DNA from: Paraburkholderia sp. BL23I1N1 | GTDB taxonomy: Bacteria; Pseudomonadota; Gammaproteobacteria; Burkholderiales; Burkholderiaceae | Assembly (NCBI RefSeq): GCF_003610295.1 | Contig: NZ_RAPV01000001.1 | Span: forward strand, 1,178,001 to 1,242,000 | Direction of reading: 5' to 3' | DNA: 64,000 nucleotides | In this document: in pieces, positions 19,130-27,337 of the stretch | Layout of the letters: every line of letters starts with the position of its first letter | Position numbering within the stretch: position 1 is the stretch's first letter | The notes under the pieces: model-generated | Seen by the model: only the letters and a program-made list of their open reading frames with translations | What the model was told of the DNA's origin: nothing | Database searches by the model: none | Made by a program: the position numbers and the translations under genes

Positions 19130-20419
19130 ATGTCGAATTCAATCCATCATGGGCGCGCCGATGGGCATTACAGCGTGCTCGTCATCGGCGGTGGGCAGGC
19201 GGGCCTGTCGGTCAGCTATTACCTCAAGCAGGCCGGCATCGACCATCTGGTTGTGGAAAAGAACACGGTGACGCATACGTGGCGCCAGCAACGCTGGGAC
19301 GCGTTCTGTCTCGTGACGCCGAACTGGCAGTGTGCGTTGCCCGGTTACCCCTACCTGGGCGACGATCCGCACGGGTTCATGAAGAAGCACGAAATCATCG
19401 ACTATCTCGACGGCTTCATCGCGCACGTCGAAGCACCGGTGATCGAACACGCGGAAGTCAAATGCGTGAAGCAGCGCGACGATGGCGTCTATACGATCGC
19501 GACCACGCAAGGCGAATTCACCGCGGATCAGGTCGTGGTCGCCTCGGGTGGCTATCACACGCCGATCGTGCCGCGTCTCGCCGAGCGCTTGCCAGCAAGC
19601 ATCGTGCAGTTGCAATCGTCGGCGTACCGGAATCCCCACGCCTTGCCCGAAGGCGCGGTCATGGTGGTCGGCACGGGGCAATCCGGCGCGCAGATCGCGG
19701 AGGACTTGCATCTGGCCGGGCGCAAGGTGGTGCTCGCAGTCGGTGAGGCGCCGCGCTGCGCGCGTTTCCATCGGGGGCGCGACGTGGTCGATTGGCTCGC
19801 CGACATGCAGTACTACGACATGCCGGTCGAAAAGCATCCGTTGCGCGAAGGTGTGCGCGACAACACCAATCACTACGTGACCGGCCGCGACGGCGGCCGC
19901 GACATCGACCTGCGCAAGTTCGCCGCCGAAGGCATGGACCTGTACGGCCGGCTCGACGGTCTACGCGACGGGCAATTCCATTTCGCGCCGACACTCGCCG
20001 CTAATCTCGACGCCGCGGACGATACGTATAACCGGATCAACGCGAGCATCGACGGTTTCATTGAAAAGCATGGCATCGATGCGCCGGCGGGTGAGGTCTA
20101 CGAACCCGTCTGGCGGCCGGCCGAAGAACGTACGACGCTCAATCTCCACAAGAGCGGCATTTCGGCAATTATCTGGTGTATCGGGTTTACGCCGGACTTT
20201 AGCTGGCTCGACGCGCCGGTCTTCAACGGTCGCGGTTATCCGGCGCATACCCGCGGCATTACACCGATCGACGGTCTGTATTTCGTCGGCCTGCCGTGGC
20301 TGCATACGTGGGGATCAGGGCGCTTCTCGGGCGTCGCGCGCGATGCGGAGTTCGTCGTACAGGCGATTCGAGAGAAAACGCGAGAGCGTGAGTCGGTCAG
20401 GGCGGCTGTGGCGGCTTGA
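19130..20419 (+). CDS. MSMEG_0569-family flavin-dependent oxidoreductase
   Basis: A 429-residue flavoprotein monooxygenase-like enzyme: N-terminal FAD-binding Rossmann motif (LVIGGGQAGLSVSYYLKQAG), a second GxGxxG-type motif for NAD(P)H around residue 180 (VVGTGQSGAQIAEDL), and an FAD-contacting C-terminal part (GLYFVGLPWLHTWGSGRFSG). AGAGGA precedes the ATG at 19130. It is the last gene of the cluster. It likely carries out an oxidation such as N-hydroxylation or oxidation of an amine to the nitrile level; that reaction is inferred from family behaviour. No good terminator for this strand is visible directly after it. Confidence 0.88.
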   Translation: MSNSIHHGRADGHYSVLVIGGGQAGLSVSYYLKQAGIDHLVVEKNTVTHTWRQQRWDAFCLVTPNWQCALPGYPYLGDDPHGFMKKHEIIDYLDGFIAHVEAPVIEHAEVKCVKQRDDGVYTIATTQGEFTADQVVVASGGYHTPIVPRLAERLPASIVQLQSSAYRNPHALPEGAVMVVGTGQSGAQIAEDLHLAGRKVVLAVGEAPRCARFHRGRDVVDWLADMQYYDMPVEKHPLREGVRDNTNHYVTGRDGGRDIDLRKFAAEGMDLYGRLDGLRDGQFHFAPTLAANLDAADDTYNRINASIDGFIEKHGIDAPAGEVYEPVWRPAEERTTLNLHKSGISAIIWCIGFTPDFSWLDAPVFNGRGYPAHTRGITPIDGLYFVGLPWLHTWGSGRFSGVARDAEFVVQAIREKTRERESVRAAVAA

Positions 20420-20453
20420 GACTACGGCTTATGCGCTGCGATGCGAATGCATG

Positions 20454-20487
20454 AAAAAACGGCCGCTGCCTTTTATTGCAGCGGCCG
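20454..20487 (-). terminator. Rho-independent terminator for the phospholipase gene
   Basis: A perfect 10-bp stem CGGCCGCTGC / GCAGCGGCCG (20460-20469 and 20478-20487) with an 8-base loop. Read on the minus strand it is followed by TTTTTT (20459-20454), about 40 bases past the phospholipase stop. For the converging plus-strand cluster the hairpin lacks a T-run and would work poorly. Confidence 0.8.
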
Positions 20488-20526
20488 CCTCATTTCGTAC
20501 GGACCGAATCGAAACCGAATTGAACC

Positions 20527-22638
20527 TTAGCTCCCCAGTGCCGGATCGCTCATGCTGCTCTTGCCGGTTTCCACGTGTCCTGCAAAGCGTCGCGCGAACG
20601 ACGGATCTGTGTCGACGGTAATCGCCAGGTCGTACCAGCCGTAGGCGTTGCGCAGATCGAGGTACAACTGTTCGGTATCGCCGCCGCGCACCGAATGCTT
20701 GACTACGTTGCTCGCGTCATACGCATTGACGATGGTGAACTGGCAATGGGCGTTGCCCACATTTTCCAGCCGCAATTGCAGATTGCCGTTCGCGACGTCG
20801 TAGCCTTCGGCGACTTCCGGCCGCGCGATCTCGGCGCCGTGCCACCAGCTTCTCGCCACCGGCCTGCCCACGAAGCGGCGCAGAAAACCGTTCGGACCGT
20901 AGACCGTGTAATCGTACGTACCGTCGATATTCAGCGGCAACTGGTCCTGCAGCCGCTTGCCGGCTTCGACGGTATAGGTCAGCGGTGCAGCGAGACCATT
21001 CGCTGCATAGACGAGAAACACAGCGCCTGTTTTGCCCGAATTGACGAAGCGCATCGTCAGCTTGTTAGCCGAACCTTCGCCATGCACGCGTACGAACAGC
21101 TCATACGGCAGCGCGCGAGCCGGGCGCACGCCGGGCTCCTGCTTCGGTACGGCTTGCAGGAGCGGCGGCAGTGGGACATAGTCAGGATGACGGTTTTGAT
21201 CGGGCGGCACATAACCGCTCGTGCTCGGCAGCGACGGGAACGCATCGTTCGGCGTGTTGAAGTTGAACGCCGACATCAGATCGCCGCACACCGCACGGCG
21301 CCACGGCGTAATGTTCGATTCGCCGAGATTGTGCTGCTGGCCGAAGCGCTTTTCGATAAAGCGGATCACCGACGTATGGTCGAACAGTTCCGAGCACACG
21401 TAGCCGCCTTTCGACCACGGCGACACCACCAGCATCGGCACGCGCGGCCCGAGTCCATACGGACCCGCCGGCGTGTTGCCATTGCCAGGATAGTTTTCAT
21501 TGCTGGTGTCGACGGTCGACAAGCCATTCGCGCTCGAGGCGGGGGCGAACGGGGGCGCCATGTGATCGAAGAAGCCGTCGTTCTCGTCGTAGTTGATCAG
21601 CAGTACGGTCTTGCTCCACACCTCGGGATTCGAGGTGAGAATCTGCAAGACCTGATCGATGTACCACGCACCGTAGTTGGACGGCCAGTTCGGGTGCTCG
21701 GAATACGCTTCCGGCGCGACGATCCACGAGACTTGCGGCAGGGCGTTGTTTTGCACGTCGCGCTTGAGGATGTCGAAGTAGCCGTCGCCATTGGCCGCGT
21801 TCGTGCCGGTGCGGGCGTTGTCGTACAGCGGATTGCCCGGTTGCGCGTTGCGGTACTGGTTGAAGTAGAGCAGCGAGTTGTCGCCGTAGTTGCCGATGTA
21901 CGGATTCTGCGTCCAGCCCCACGAGCCGCTTGCGTTGAGGCCCGTGCCCATGTCCTGATAGATCTTCCAGGTGATGCCTGCGTTCTGCAGCACTTCCGGA
22001 TAGGTGGACCAGCCGTAGCCGAGCTCCGAGTTGTCGATCACCGGGCCGCCGCCGTTGCCGTCGTTGCCGACCCAGCCGCTCCACATGTAGTAGCGGTTCG
22101 GGTCGGTCGGGCCCATCAGCGAGCAGTGATACGCGTCGCAGATCGTGAAGGCGTCGGCCAGTTGATAGTGGAACGGAATGTCTTCGCGCGTGAGGTAGGC
22201 CATCGTCGTGGTGCCCTTGGCGGGCACCCATTGATCGTAGCGGCCGCCGTTCCATGCTGCGTGCGTGCTGGTCCAGTCGTGCGCGAGGTCTTGCAGGAAT
22301 TGCAGGCCGAGGTTCGGCGCGGTGGGGCGGAACGGCAACACATAGCCGACATCCGCGACGAGCGGCTGGTACCACACCGGCTTGCCGTTGGGCAGGTTGA
22401 TCGCGCGCGTGTCGCCGAAACCGCGTACGCCCTTGAGCGTGCCGAAGTAGTGGTCGAACGAGCGGTTTTCCTGCATCAGCACGACGATATGCTCGACGTC
22501 GCGGATCGTGCCGGTCTTGTTGTTGGCGGGAATCGCGAGCGCGTTGCGAATGCCCAGCGGCAGCATGCTCAATGCGGTGGCGGAACCGGCTGCGTGAGCG
22601 GCGGAGCGCAGAAAATCACGGCGATTTTTTGAAGTCAT
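20527..22638 (-). CDS. Tat-exported, phosphocholine-specific phospholipase C
   Basis: A 703-residue enzyme with a twin-arginine signal (KNRRDFLRSA, residues about 4-40). The phosphoesterase domain has the family motif HIVVLMQENRSFDHYFGTLK, with conserved asparagine and acidic metal or catalytic residues, plus NYDENDGFFDHMAPP and HTSVIRF. The C-terminal part holds two beta repeats of the DUF756 type. The length matches PlcH/PlcN-like enzymes. It hydrolyses phosphatidylcholine or sphingomyelin outside the inner membrane, with phosphate or choline supply as the usual benefit. A small lipoprotein gene lies upstream on the same strand. Confidence 0.92.
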   Translation of the reverse strand: MTSKNRRDFLRSAAHAAGSATALSMLPLGIRNALAIPANNKTGTIRDVEHIVVLMQENRSFDHYFGTLKGVRGFGDTRAINLPNGKPVWYQPLVADVGYVLPFRPTAPNLGLQFLQDLAHDWTSTHAAWNGGRYDQWVPAKGTTTMAYLTREDIPFHYQLADAFTICDAYHCSLMGPTDPNRYYMWSGWVGNDGNGGGPVIDNSELGYGWSTYPEVLQNAGITWKIYQDMGTGLNASGSWGWTQNPYIGNYGDNSLLYFNQYRNAQPGNPLYDNARTGTNAANGDGYFDILKRDVQNNALPQVSWIVAPEAYSEHPNWPSNYGAWYIDQVLQILTSNPEVWSKTVLLINYDENDGFFDHMAPPFAPASSANGLSTVDTSNENYPGNGNTPAGPYGLGPRVPMLVVSPWSKGGYVCSELFDHTSVIRFIEKRFGQQHNLGESNITPWRRAVCGDLMSAFNFNTPNDAFPSLPSTSGYVPPDQNRHPDYVPLPPLLQAVPKQEPGVRPARALPYELFVRVHGEGSANKLTMRFVNSGKTGAVFLVYAANGLAAPLTYTVEAGKRLQDQLPLNIDGTYDYTVYGPNGFLRRFVGRPVARSWWHGAEIARPEVAEGYDVANGNLQLRLENVGNAHCQFTIVNAYDASNVVKHSVRGGDTEQLYLDLRNAYGWYDLAITVDTDPSFARRFAGHVETGKSSMSDPALGS

Positions 22639-22719
22639 GGTATTGGCTTTCGATCTTCATAAGATGAACGAACCATGCGGCGCGCGAGCGTGAGCCGCGC
22701 GTCGCATGGGGCGCGAAAC

Positions 22720-23061
22720 TTAGTCAACGGTATGAATGACAGGTGTGGCGAGCGGCGTCGACGCGGCGGCGGACAATGCCGCGTCGGCGCTTGATGCGGG
22801 CAGTGCTGGGGTTTGAATCGAGAGTGCGGGTAAGGCAGATGCAGCAGATGCGGCAGGTGAGGCGGACCACGGATTCGCTGACAGGACCGGTGAAGCGCCG
22901 CCGTTATCGCCGGCGCCGTCGATAGAACTCGTGGTGCTCGTGTCCGGTGCTCGGTCGTCGTTGCCGCAAGCGCCGAGCAGCATGCAGAGAGACACGGCGG
23001 TCAGTGCGCCCGCCAAACGTTTGCGACAGAAGGCAATGGACGGCTTCGACACAACAGACAT
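22720..23061 (-). CDS. Small Ala/Ser/Pro-rich lipoprotein
   Basis: A 113-residue protein with a basic N-terminus, hydrophobic stretch and lipobox LLGAC-GND, so it is a likely lipoprotein. The rest is low complexity (runs of ASPAASAASALPA type) with no recognised domain. GGAG stands upstream of the ATG at 23061. It lies about 80 bases before the phospholipase C gene on the same strand and may share its transcript. The function is unknown. Codon bias in low-complexity GC-rich sequence can mimic coding, but the lipobox and ribosome site support a gene. Confidence 0.6.
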   Translation of the reverse strand: MSVVSKPSIAFCRKRLAGALTAVSLCMLLGACGNDDRAPDTSTTSSIDGAGDNGGASPVLSANPWSASPAASAASALPALSIQTPALPASSADAALSAAASTPLATPVIHTVD

Positions 23062-23198
23062 GGCAATGTCTCCGGCACGGGGAAGATGCGCCAGGGCATC
23101 CGCGTGCCCAGGTCAGCGATGCGCAAGAATAGTCGCTGACCTGTGTAACTTTTGTGAAGATGTGGAAATTTGGGTATTTGTTGAGAATTGAGCGGCCG

Positions 23199-23660
23199 TC
23201 AATCCTGAATTGCGACGATCGCCTCGATCTCGACCGTGATATTGCCCGGCAGGGAGCCCACGCCGACCGCCGAGCGCGAATGGCGACCGGCATCGCCGAA
23301 TACATCGACGAAAAGATCCGAGCAGCCGTTGATTACGCGCGGATGGTCGGTGAAATCAGGCGCCGCGTTGACCATGCCCAGCAGCTTGACCACGCGCTTC
23401 ACGCGCCGCAGATCGCCCAGCTCGTTATGCAGCACGGCTAGCAGATTCAGTCCGACCATTTGTGCGTGCCGGTACGCTTCGTCCGCACTGACGGTAGCGC
23501 CGACCTTGCCGGTCATCAGCGAACCGGTTTCGTCGAGCGGACCCTGGCCGGACAGAAACAGCAGATTCCCCTCGCGCGTGCAGTGCATGAAATTGCCGAT
23601 CGGCGTCGGCACTTGCGGGAGCTTGAGGCCGCGCGAGTGCAGCCGGTCGTAGCAGTTCAT
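23199..23660 (-). CDS. RidA/YjgF-family protein
   Basis: A 153-residue member of the Rid family, subfamily of about 150 residues that starts with a LKLPQVPTPIGNF-like segment. The C-terminal signature is intact in spirit (GVGSLPGNITVEIEAIVAI, where family members show the R/G-x4-L-P-x6-E pattern). Rid proteins hydrolyse reactive enamine or imine intermediates released by PLP-dependent lyases. That fits the nearby SelA-like PLP enzyme, although an IclR gene lies between and all are not co-directional. No clear Shine-Dalgarno is seen before the ATG at 23660. Confidence 0.85.
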   Translation of the reverse strand: MNCYDRLHSRGLKLPQVPTPIGNFMHCTREGNLLFLSGQGPLDETGSLMTGKVGATVSADEAYRHAQMVGLNLLAVLHNELGDLRRVKRVVKLLGMVNAAPDFTDHPRVINGCSDLFVDVFGDAGRHSRSAVGVGSLPGNITVEIEAIVAIQD

Positions 23661-23774
23661 CGATGGGGAAGTGATGGTGAGCGTTCTATATAGAGTTAGC
23701 GTTGCGCGCCGGGGTAGGACTTCAGGCTTCGTGCTTCGGACGTTGAGCTTGGGGCATTGGGGCTTAAAACAGCC

Positions 23775-24659
23775 TTACGCCGCCGGCTCCTGTTCGCGAC
23801 GCCGCCAGCCGAGACGCGCTTCGATGCGGGCGGCCACCGTCTGCACGGCTTGCGCGAAACGCTCGGTGCCGAGCACGGCCTTCGCCTCGGGCATTACGAT
23901 CGAAATCGTGAAGACGCACGCGCCGGTGTTGTCGAGCACGGGCGCCGCGAGACACGCCACGGACGCATCCGATTCACCGATCTGAATCGATAGCCGCGCT
24001 TCCAACGCTTCGCGGGCGATTTGGGCGAGGACTTGCGGGCGGGTTTCCGCGCGACCGGTCGGCGAGCTTTGCGCGTGCTGCGCGAAGAACGCGACCCGTT
24101 CGGCATCGGGCAAGTGTCCGACAAGCAAACGGCCGGACGCGGTCCAGTTGAGCGGCACACGGCTGCCTACTCGCGACGTCACACGGAAATGGCCGGGGCC
24201 TTCAGCCATTTGCTGCACGACCATCATGCCGTCTTCGAGTCCGCAGACCTGCACGGTCTCTTCGACTTCCGCCGAGAGCCGCTGCATTTCCTCATGAGCG
24301 ACCGCGAGGTAGTCGAGCGAGCTCGCATACGTCAAGCCGTAACCATACAGACGCGAGCCGAGCCAGATCGTGCCGTCGACGCGCCGTGCCAGCAGGTTCT
24401 TCTCGACCAGATCGTTGATGATCGAATAGACGGTGGAGAGCGGCGCGCCGACCATGCGCGCGACTTCATACGCTGTGGCGGGGCGATTCGCTTGCTGAAG
24501 CGCATCGAGAATCTGCACGGCGCGATCGAGCGCGCTGGTGCGCGTGCGCGGCGTGGCGCTTTCCTCCGGGCTTCCAGCCTCGATTTCGGCGCCGGCGGGT
24601 GTTGCGGCGGGTGCTGTTGCAGACGCTTCGGACGCGGAAGGTCGGGACGTGCGAGCCAT
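23775..24659 (-). CDS. IclR-family transcriptional regulator
   Basis: A 294-residue regulator. After a low-complexity Ala/Ser/Pro N-terminus (about 40 residues), a winged helix (ALDRAVQILDALQQANRPAT, then AYEVARMVGAPLSTVYSIIN) precedes the IclR effector domain (VPLNWTASGRLLVGHLP, ACLAAPVLDNTGACVFTISI). AGAGGAG stands upstream of the ATG at 24659. It is divergent from the PLP enzyme gene, with a quasi-palindromic AT-rich site in the gap, and probably controls that gene plus the porin and GntP permease. The ligand is likely a sugar acid or its breakdown product; this is inferred. Confidence 0.88.
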   Translation of the reverse strand: MARTSRPSASEASATAPAATPAGAEIEAGSPEESATPRTRTSALDRAVQILDALQQANRPATAYEVARMVGAPLSTVYSIINDLVEKNLLARRVDGTIWLGSRLYGYGLTYASSLDYLAVAHEEMQRLSAEVEETVQVCGLEDGMMVVQQMAEGPGHFRVTSRVGSRVPLNWTASGRLLVGHLPDAERVAFFAQHAQSSPTGRAETRPQVLAQIAREALEARLSIQIGESDASVACLAAPVLDNTGACVFTISIVMPEAKAVLGTERFAQAVQTVAARIEARLGWRRREQEPAA

Positions 24660-24740
24660 CGTACTCCTCTGACGCGAGATGTTTTTTGTCCAGTTGACGC
24701 TGGGTGATTGTATGCTAGACTGATCCGTAATTACAACATA

Positions 24741-24760
24741 TATTCCATAATTAAGAAATA
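24741..24760. promoter_or_regulatory. Candidate IclR operator
   Basis: The 20-bp site TATTCCATAATTAAGAAATA matches its own reverse complement at 16 of 20 positions and stands out as AT-rich in a GC-rich gap. It begins 38 bases before the start codon of the PLP enzyme gene and about 80 bases from the divergent IclR start. IclR-type sites are often short AT-rich palindromes. Binding is inferred. Confidence 0.45.
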
Positions 24761-24778
24761 CCGGGTTGGAGGCGCTTC

Positions 24779-25981
24779 ATGGACATTCGCTCTCGCTTTG
24801 GCTTACGCCCTGTCATCAACGCAACGGGCACGATGACGGGCCTCGGCGCGTCCATCGTTAGCGCGCCGGTGATCGACGCGGTGGCGCAAGTGCTGCCGCA
24901 ATTCGTCGAGATCGACGATTTGCAACGCCGTGCCTCGGCGGCGATTGCAAACGCGTGCGGCAGCGAAGCCGGGTATATCACCGCGTCGTGCTCGGCCGCG
25001 ATCACGCTGACCATCGCCGCCGCCATGACGGGCGACGACCTCGGCCTGATCGAACGGCTGCCCGACACCTCCACCATAGAGCGCCACGAAGTCGTGATTC
25101 AAACCGGTCACCTCGTCAATTATGGCGCACCGGTGGACCAGGCGATCCGTCTGTCCGGCGCGCGTGTTGTGCCGGTGGGCGCGGCGACTGAAGCGCATGG
25201 CTACCAGCTGAATACCGCCATCACAGAACGCACCGCTGCCGCGCTTTATGTGGTTTCGCATCATACGGTGCAGTTCGGCATGATCCCGCTCGAAGAATTC
25301 ATTGCGCTTGCGCACGCGAAAGGCGTGCCCGTGATTGTCGACGCGGCATCCGAATATGACCTCAAACGCTATATCGAAGCGGGCGCCGATATAGCGCTCT
25401 ACTCGGCGCACAAATTTCTCGGTGGGCTGACTGCCGGCATTGTCGCGGGTAAGAAAGCGCTGGTACGTGCCGCGTATTTCCAGAATAGCGGCATCGGGCG
25501 CGGCATGAAAGTCGGCAAGGAAGGCGTGATGGGCGCGATCGCCGCGCTCGAACAATGGCAGCAACGCGACCATGTCGCGGTTCGCGCCCGCGAACGCAGC
25601 TACCTCACGCTTTGGCGCGAAACTCTGAATCGTTGCGAGGGCGTCTGGGCGGAGATCGACGCCGACCCGACTGGCAATCCGCTTGACCGTCTGAAACTGC
25701 ATATCGATCCCAGGCAGGCTCGCATCACGGCGTGGGATCTCGCCGACGCGCTAGCGCGACCGCCCGAAGGCGAGGCGCCCGTGATCGTGCGCGATCATGA
25801 GGCGGAACTGCATTTCTTTTTCCTCGATCCCTGCAATCTGCATCCGGGCGAAGAAGAGATTGTACTGGCACGGCTCACTGCCGAACTCGAGCGCGCGCAG
25901 CAGTCGCCCGAACCCGTCGTCACACCGTTCTACCGGCGTGACGCGCGCCGCATTGCTGCGCGCCGGAACTGGCCTGACTGA
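24779..25981 (+). CDS. SelA-like PLP-dependent lyase (DgaE/glucosaminate-6-phosphate ammonia-lyase family)
   Basis: A 400-residue fold-type I PLP enzyme starting MDIRSRFGLRPVINATGTMT. The cofactor aspartate is likely D188 (PVIVDAASEYDLK), and the Schiff-base lysine K212 (LYSAHKFLGGLTAG). This arrangement is shared by L-seryl-tRNA selenium transferase and the ammonia-lyases for D-glucosaminate-6-phosphate and similar hydroxy-amino acids. GGAGG lies before the ATG at 24779. A RidA gene, IclR regulator, porin and GntP-type permease surround it, which suggests deamination of an imported amino sugar acid or beta-hydroxy amino acid to a 2-oxo acid. The exact substrate is not known. Confidence 0.8.
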   Translation: MDIRSRFGLRPVINATGTMTGLGASIVSAPVIDAVAQVLPQFVEIDDLQRRASAAIANACGSEAGYITASCSAAITLTIAAAMTGDDLGLIERLPDTSTIERHEVVIQTGHLVNYGAPVDQAIRLSGARVVPVGAATEAHGYQLNTAITERTAAALYVVSHHTVQFGMIPLEEFIALAHAKGVPVIVDAASEYDLKRYIEAGADIALYSAHKFLGGLTAGIVAGKKALVRAAYFQNSGIGRGMKVGKEGVMGAIAALEQWQQRDHVAVRARERSYLTLWRETLNRCEGVWAEIDADPTGNPLDRLKLHIDPRQARITAWDLADALARPPEGEAPVIVRDHEAELHFFFLDPCNLHPGEEEIVLARLTAELERAQQSPEPVVTPFYRRDARRIAARRNWPD

Positions 25982-26137
25982 TTTTCGCCCGCTTCATATC
26001 GATTCATCGATAACCGTTGTTTGACCGTAGCACCGGACTCCATTCCGGTGCCACTTTGACTTGCCTGTTTAGCACTACTTATATCGCCGGAACATCACCG
26101 TGTAACCGGCGTTTGTCTCTCTCCACTTGAGGAAACC

Positions 26138-27256
26138 ATGATGCACAAGCAGATTCTTCGTACGGCCATCGCATTCGCTGCCGCCGGACTCGCCGCGCAG
26201 GCCGCCCACGCGCAAAGCAGTGTGACGCTATACGGCATTGTAGATGCCGGTTTTACCTTCACCAATAACCAGAAGGGTGAGAAGGCGTATCAGGCGACGC
26301 AGGGCAATGTGCAGGGTTCGCGCTGGGGCCTGCTCGGCACCGAAGATCTGGGCGGCGGCAACAAGGTCATGTTCAAGCTCGAGAACGGCTTCAGCCTGGA
26401 AAGTGGCGCAGCCGGCCAGGGCGGCCGCATGTTCGGCCGCAGCGCCTGGGTTGCGCTCTCCAACAACAAGGCGGGCACGATCACCCTCGGCCGTCAGTAC
26501 AACAGCGTGCAGGACTATCTGTCGAACATGCAGATCAATGGCATTGGTGCCATGAGCCAGTACGGCAACGCGATTTACGACAACGACGATATCAACAACA
26601 CGTACCGCACCGATAACGCCGTCAAATACACCACACCGACGTATGCAGGGTTTACCGCGAACGCGATGTACGCATTCTCGAACACCGCGGGCGATTTTGC
26701 CAACAACCGCGCGTGGAGCGTCGGCGCCGATTACGTGAACGGCCCGCTGCACCTGGACGCGGCCTACTCGCTGGTCAATCAGCCGGCGACCAACACCACG
26801 GGCGCCGCGCCGTCGGACAACTACTACAGCACCAGTTCATCGATTATCAGCGGCGTGAAGCGCAACCAGGTGTGGGGCGCGGGCGGTTCGTACGTGTTCG
26901 GCCCGGCAACCCTCCTGCTGCTGTACACGAACTCGCAATTCCAGTTGCTCAGCGGCGGCAGCCTGCACTTTGCGAACTATGAAGCGAGCGTGAAGTATCA
27001 GCTCACGCCGGCCACGCTGCTTGCGCTCGGCTACATCTACACGACGCAGAACGCCAGCGGCACCACGGCCACCAATGCGCATTACAACCAATTGAGCCTG
27101 GGCGGCGAGTACTTCCTGTCGAAGACAACCGACCTCTACCTGAACGGCATCTATCAACATGCATCCGGTTCGCACGCATGGGTCGAGGGGATTTCGAATC
27201 CGTCGAGCAACAACGGCCAGTTCGTGACCGTTGCCGGTATCCGCCACAAGTTCTAA
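26138..27256 (+). CDS. General porin, Burkholderia OmpC type
   Basis: A 372-residue outer-membrane porin with a signal peptide ending AAHAQ-SSVTLYGIVDAG, the usual Burkholderia-type mature start. It has many alternating beta strands, the conserved GSRWGLLGTEDLGGGNKVMFKLENGF region and a C-terminal phenylalanine (VAGIRHKF) needed for outer-membrane assembly. GAGGAAACC precedes ATGATG; either ATG could serve. It lies between the PLP lyase and the GntP permease and probably supplies their substrate across the outer membrane. A weak GC hairpin at 26030-26051 lies upstream, so expression may be partly separate. Confidence 0.92.
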   Translation: MMHKQILRTAIAFAAAGLAAQAAHAQSSVTLYGIVDAGFTFTNNQKGEKAYQATQGNVQGSRWGLLGTEDLGGGNKVMFKLENGFSLESGAAGQGGRMFGRSAWVALSNNKAGTITLGRQYNSVQDYLSNMQINGIGAMSQYGNAIYDNDDINNTYRTDNAVKYTTPTYAGFTANAMYAFSNTAGDFANNRAWSVGADYVNGPLHLDAAYSLVNQPATNTTGAAPSDNYYSTSSSIISGVKRNQVWGAGGSYVFGPATLLLLYTNSQFQLLSGGSLHFANYEASVKYQLTPATLLALGYIYTTQNASGTTATNAHYNQLSLGGEYFLSKTTDLYLNGIYQHASGSHAWVEGISNPSSNNGQFVTVAGIRHKF

Positions 27257-27337
27257 GTACGCCGCCCGCGCCGCCGCTCATACAACATTTCGCCTAACGA
27301 AAAACTGCGGCGCGGATCTTTCTCTTCAGGAGCACCT

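Noticed and set aside
20575..22632. A 685-codon plus-strand frame opposite the phospholipase C gene
   Set aside because: It is rich in Arg/His/Val/Ala and has no family motif, the usual mirror of GC-rich codon use; the minus strand has clear signal and catalytic motifs.
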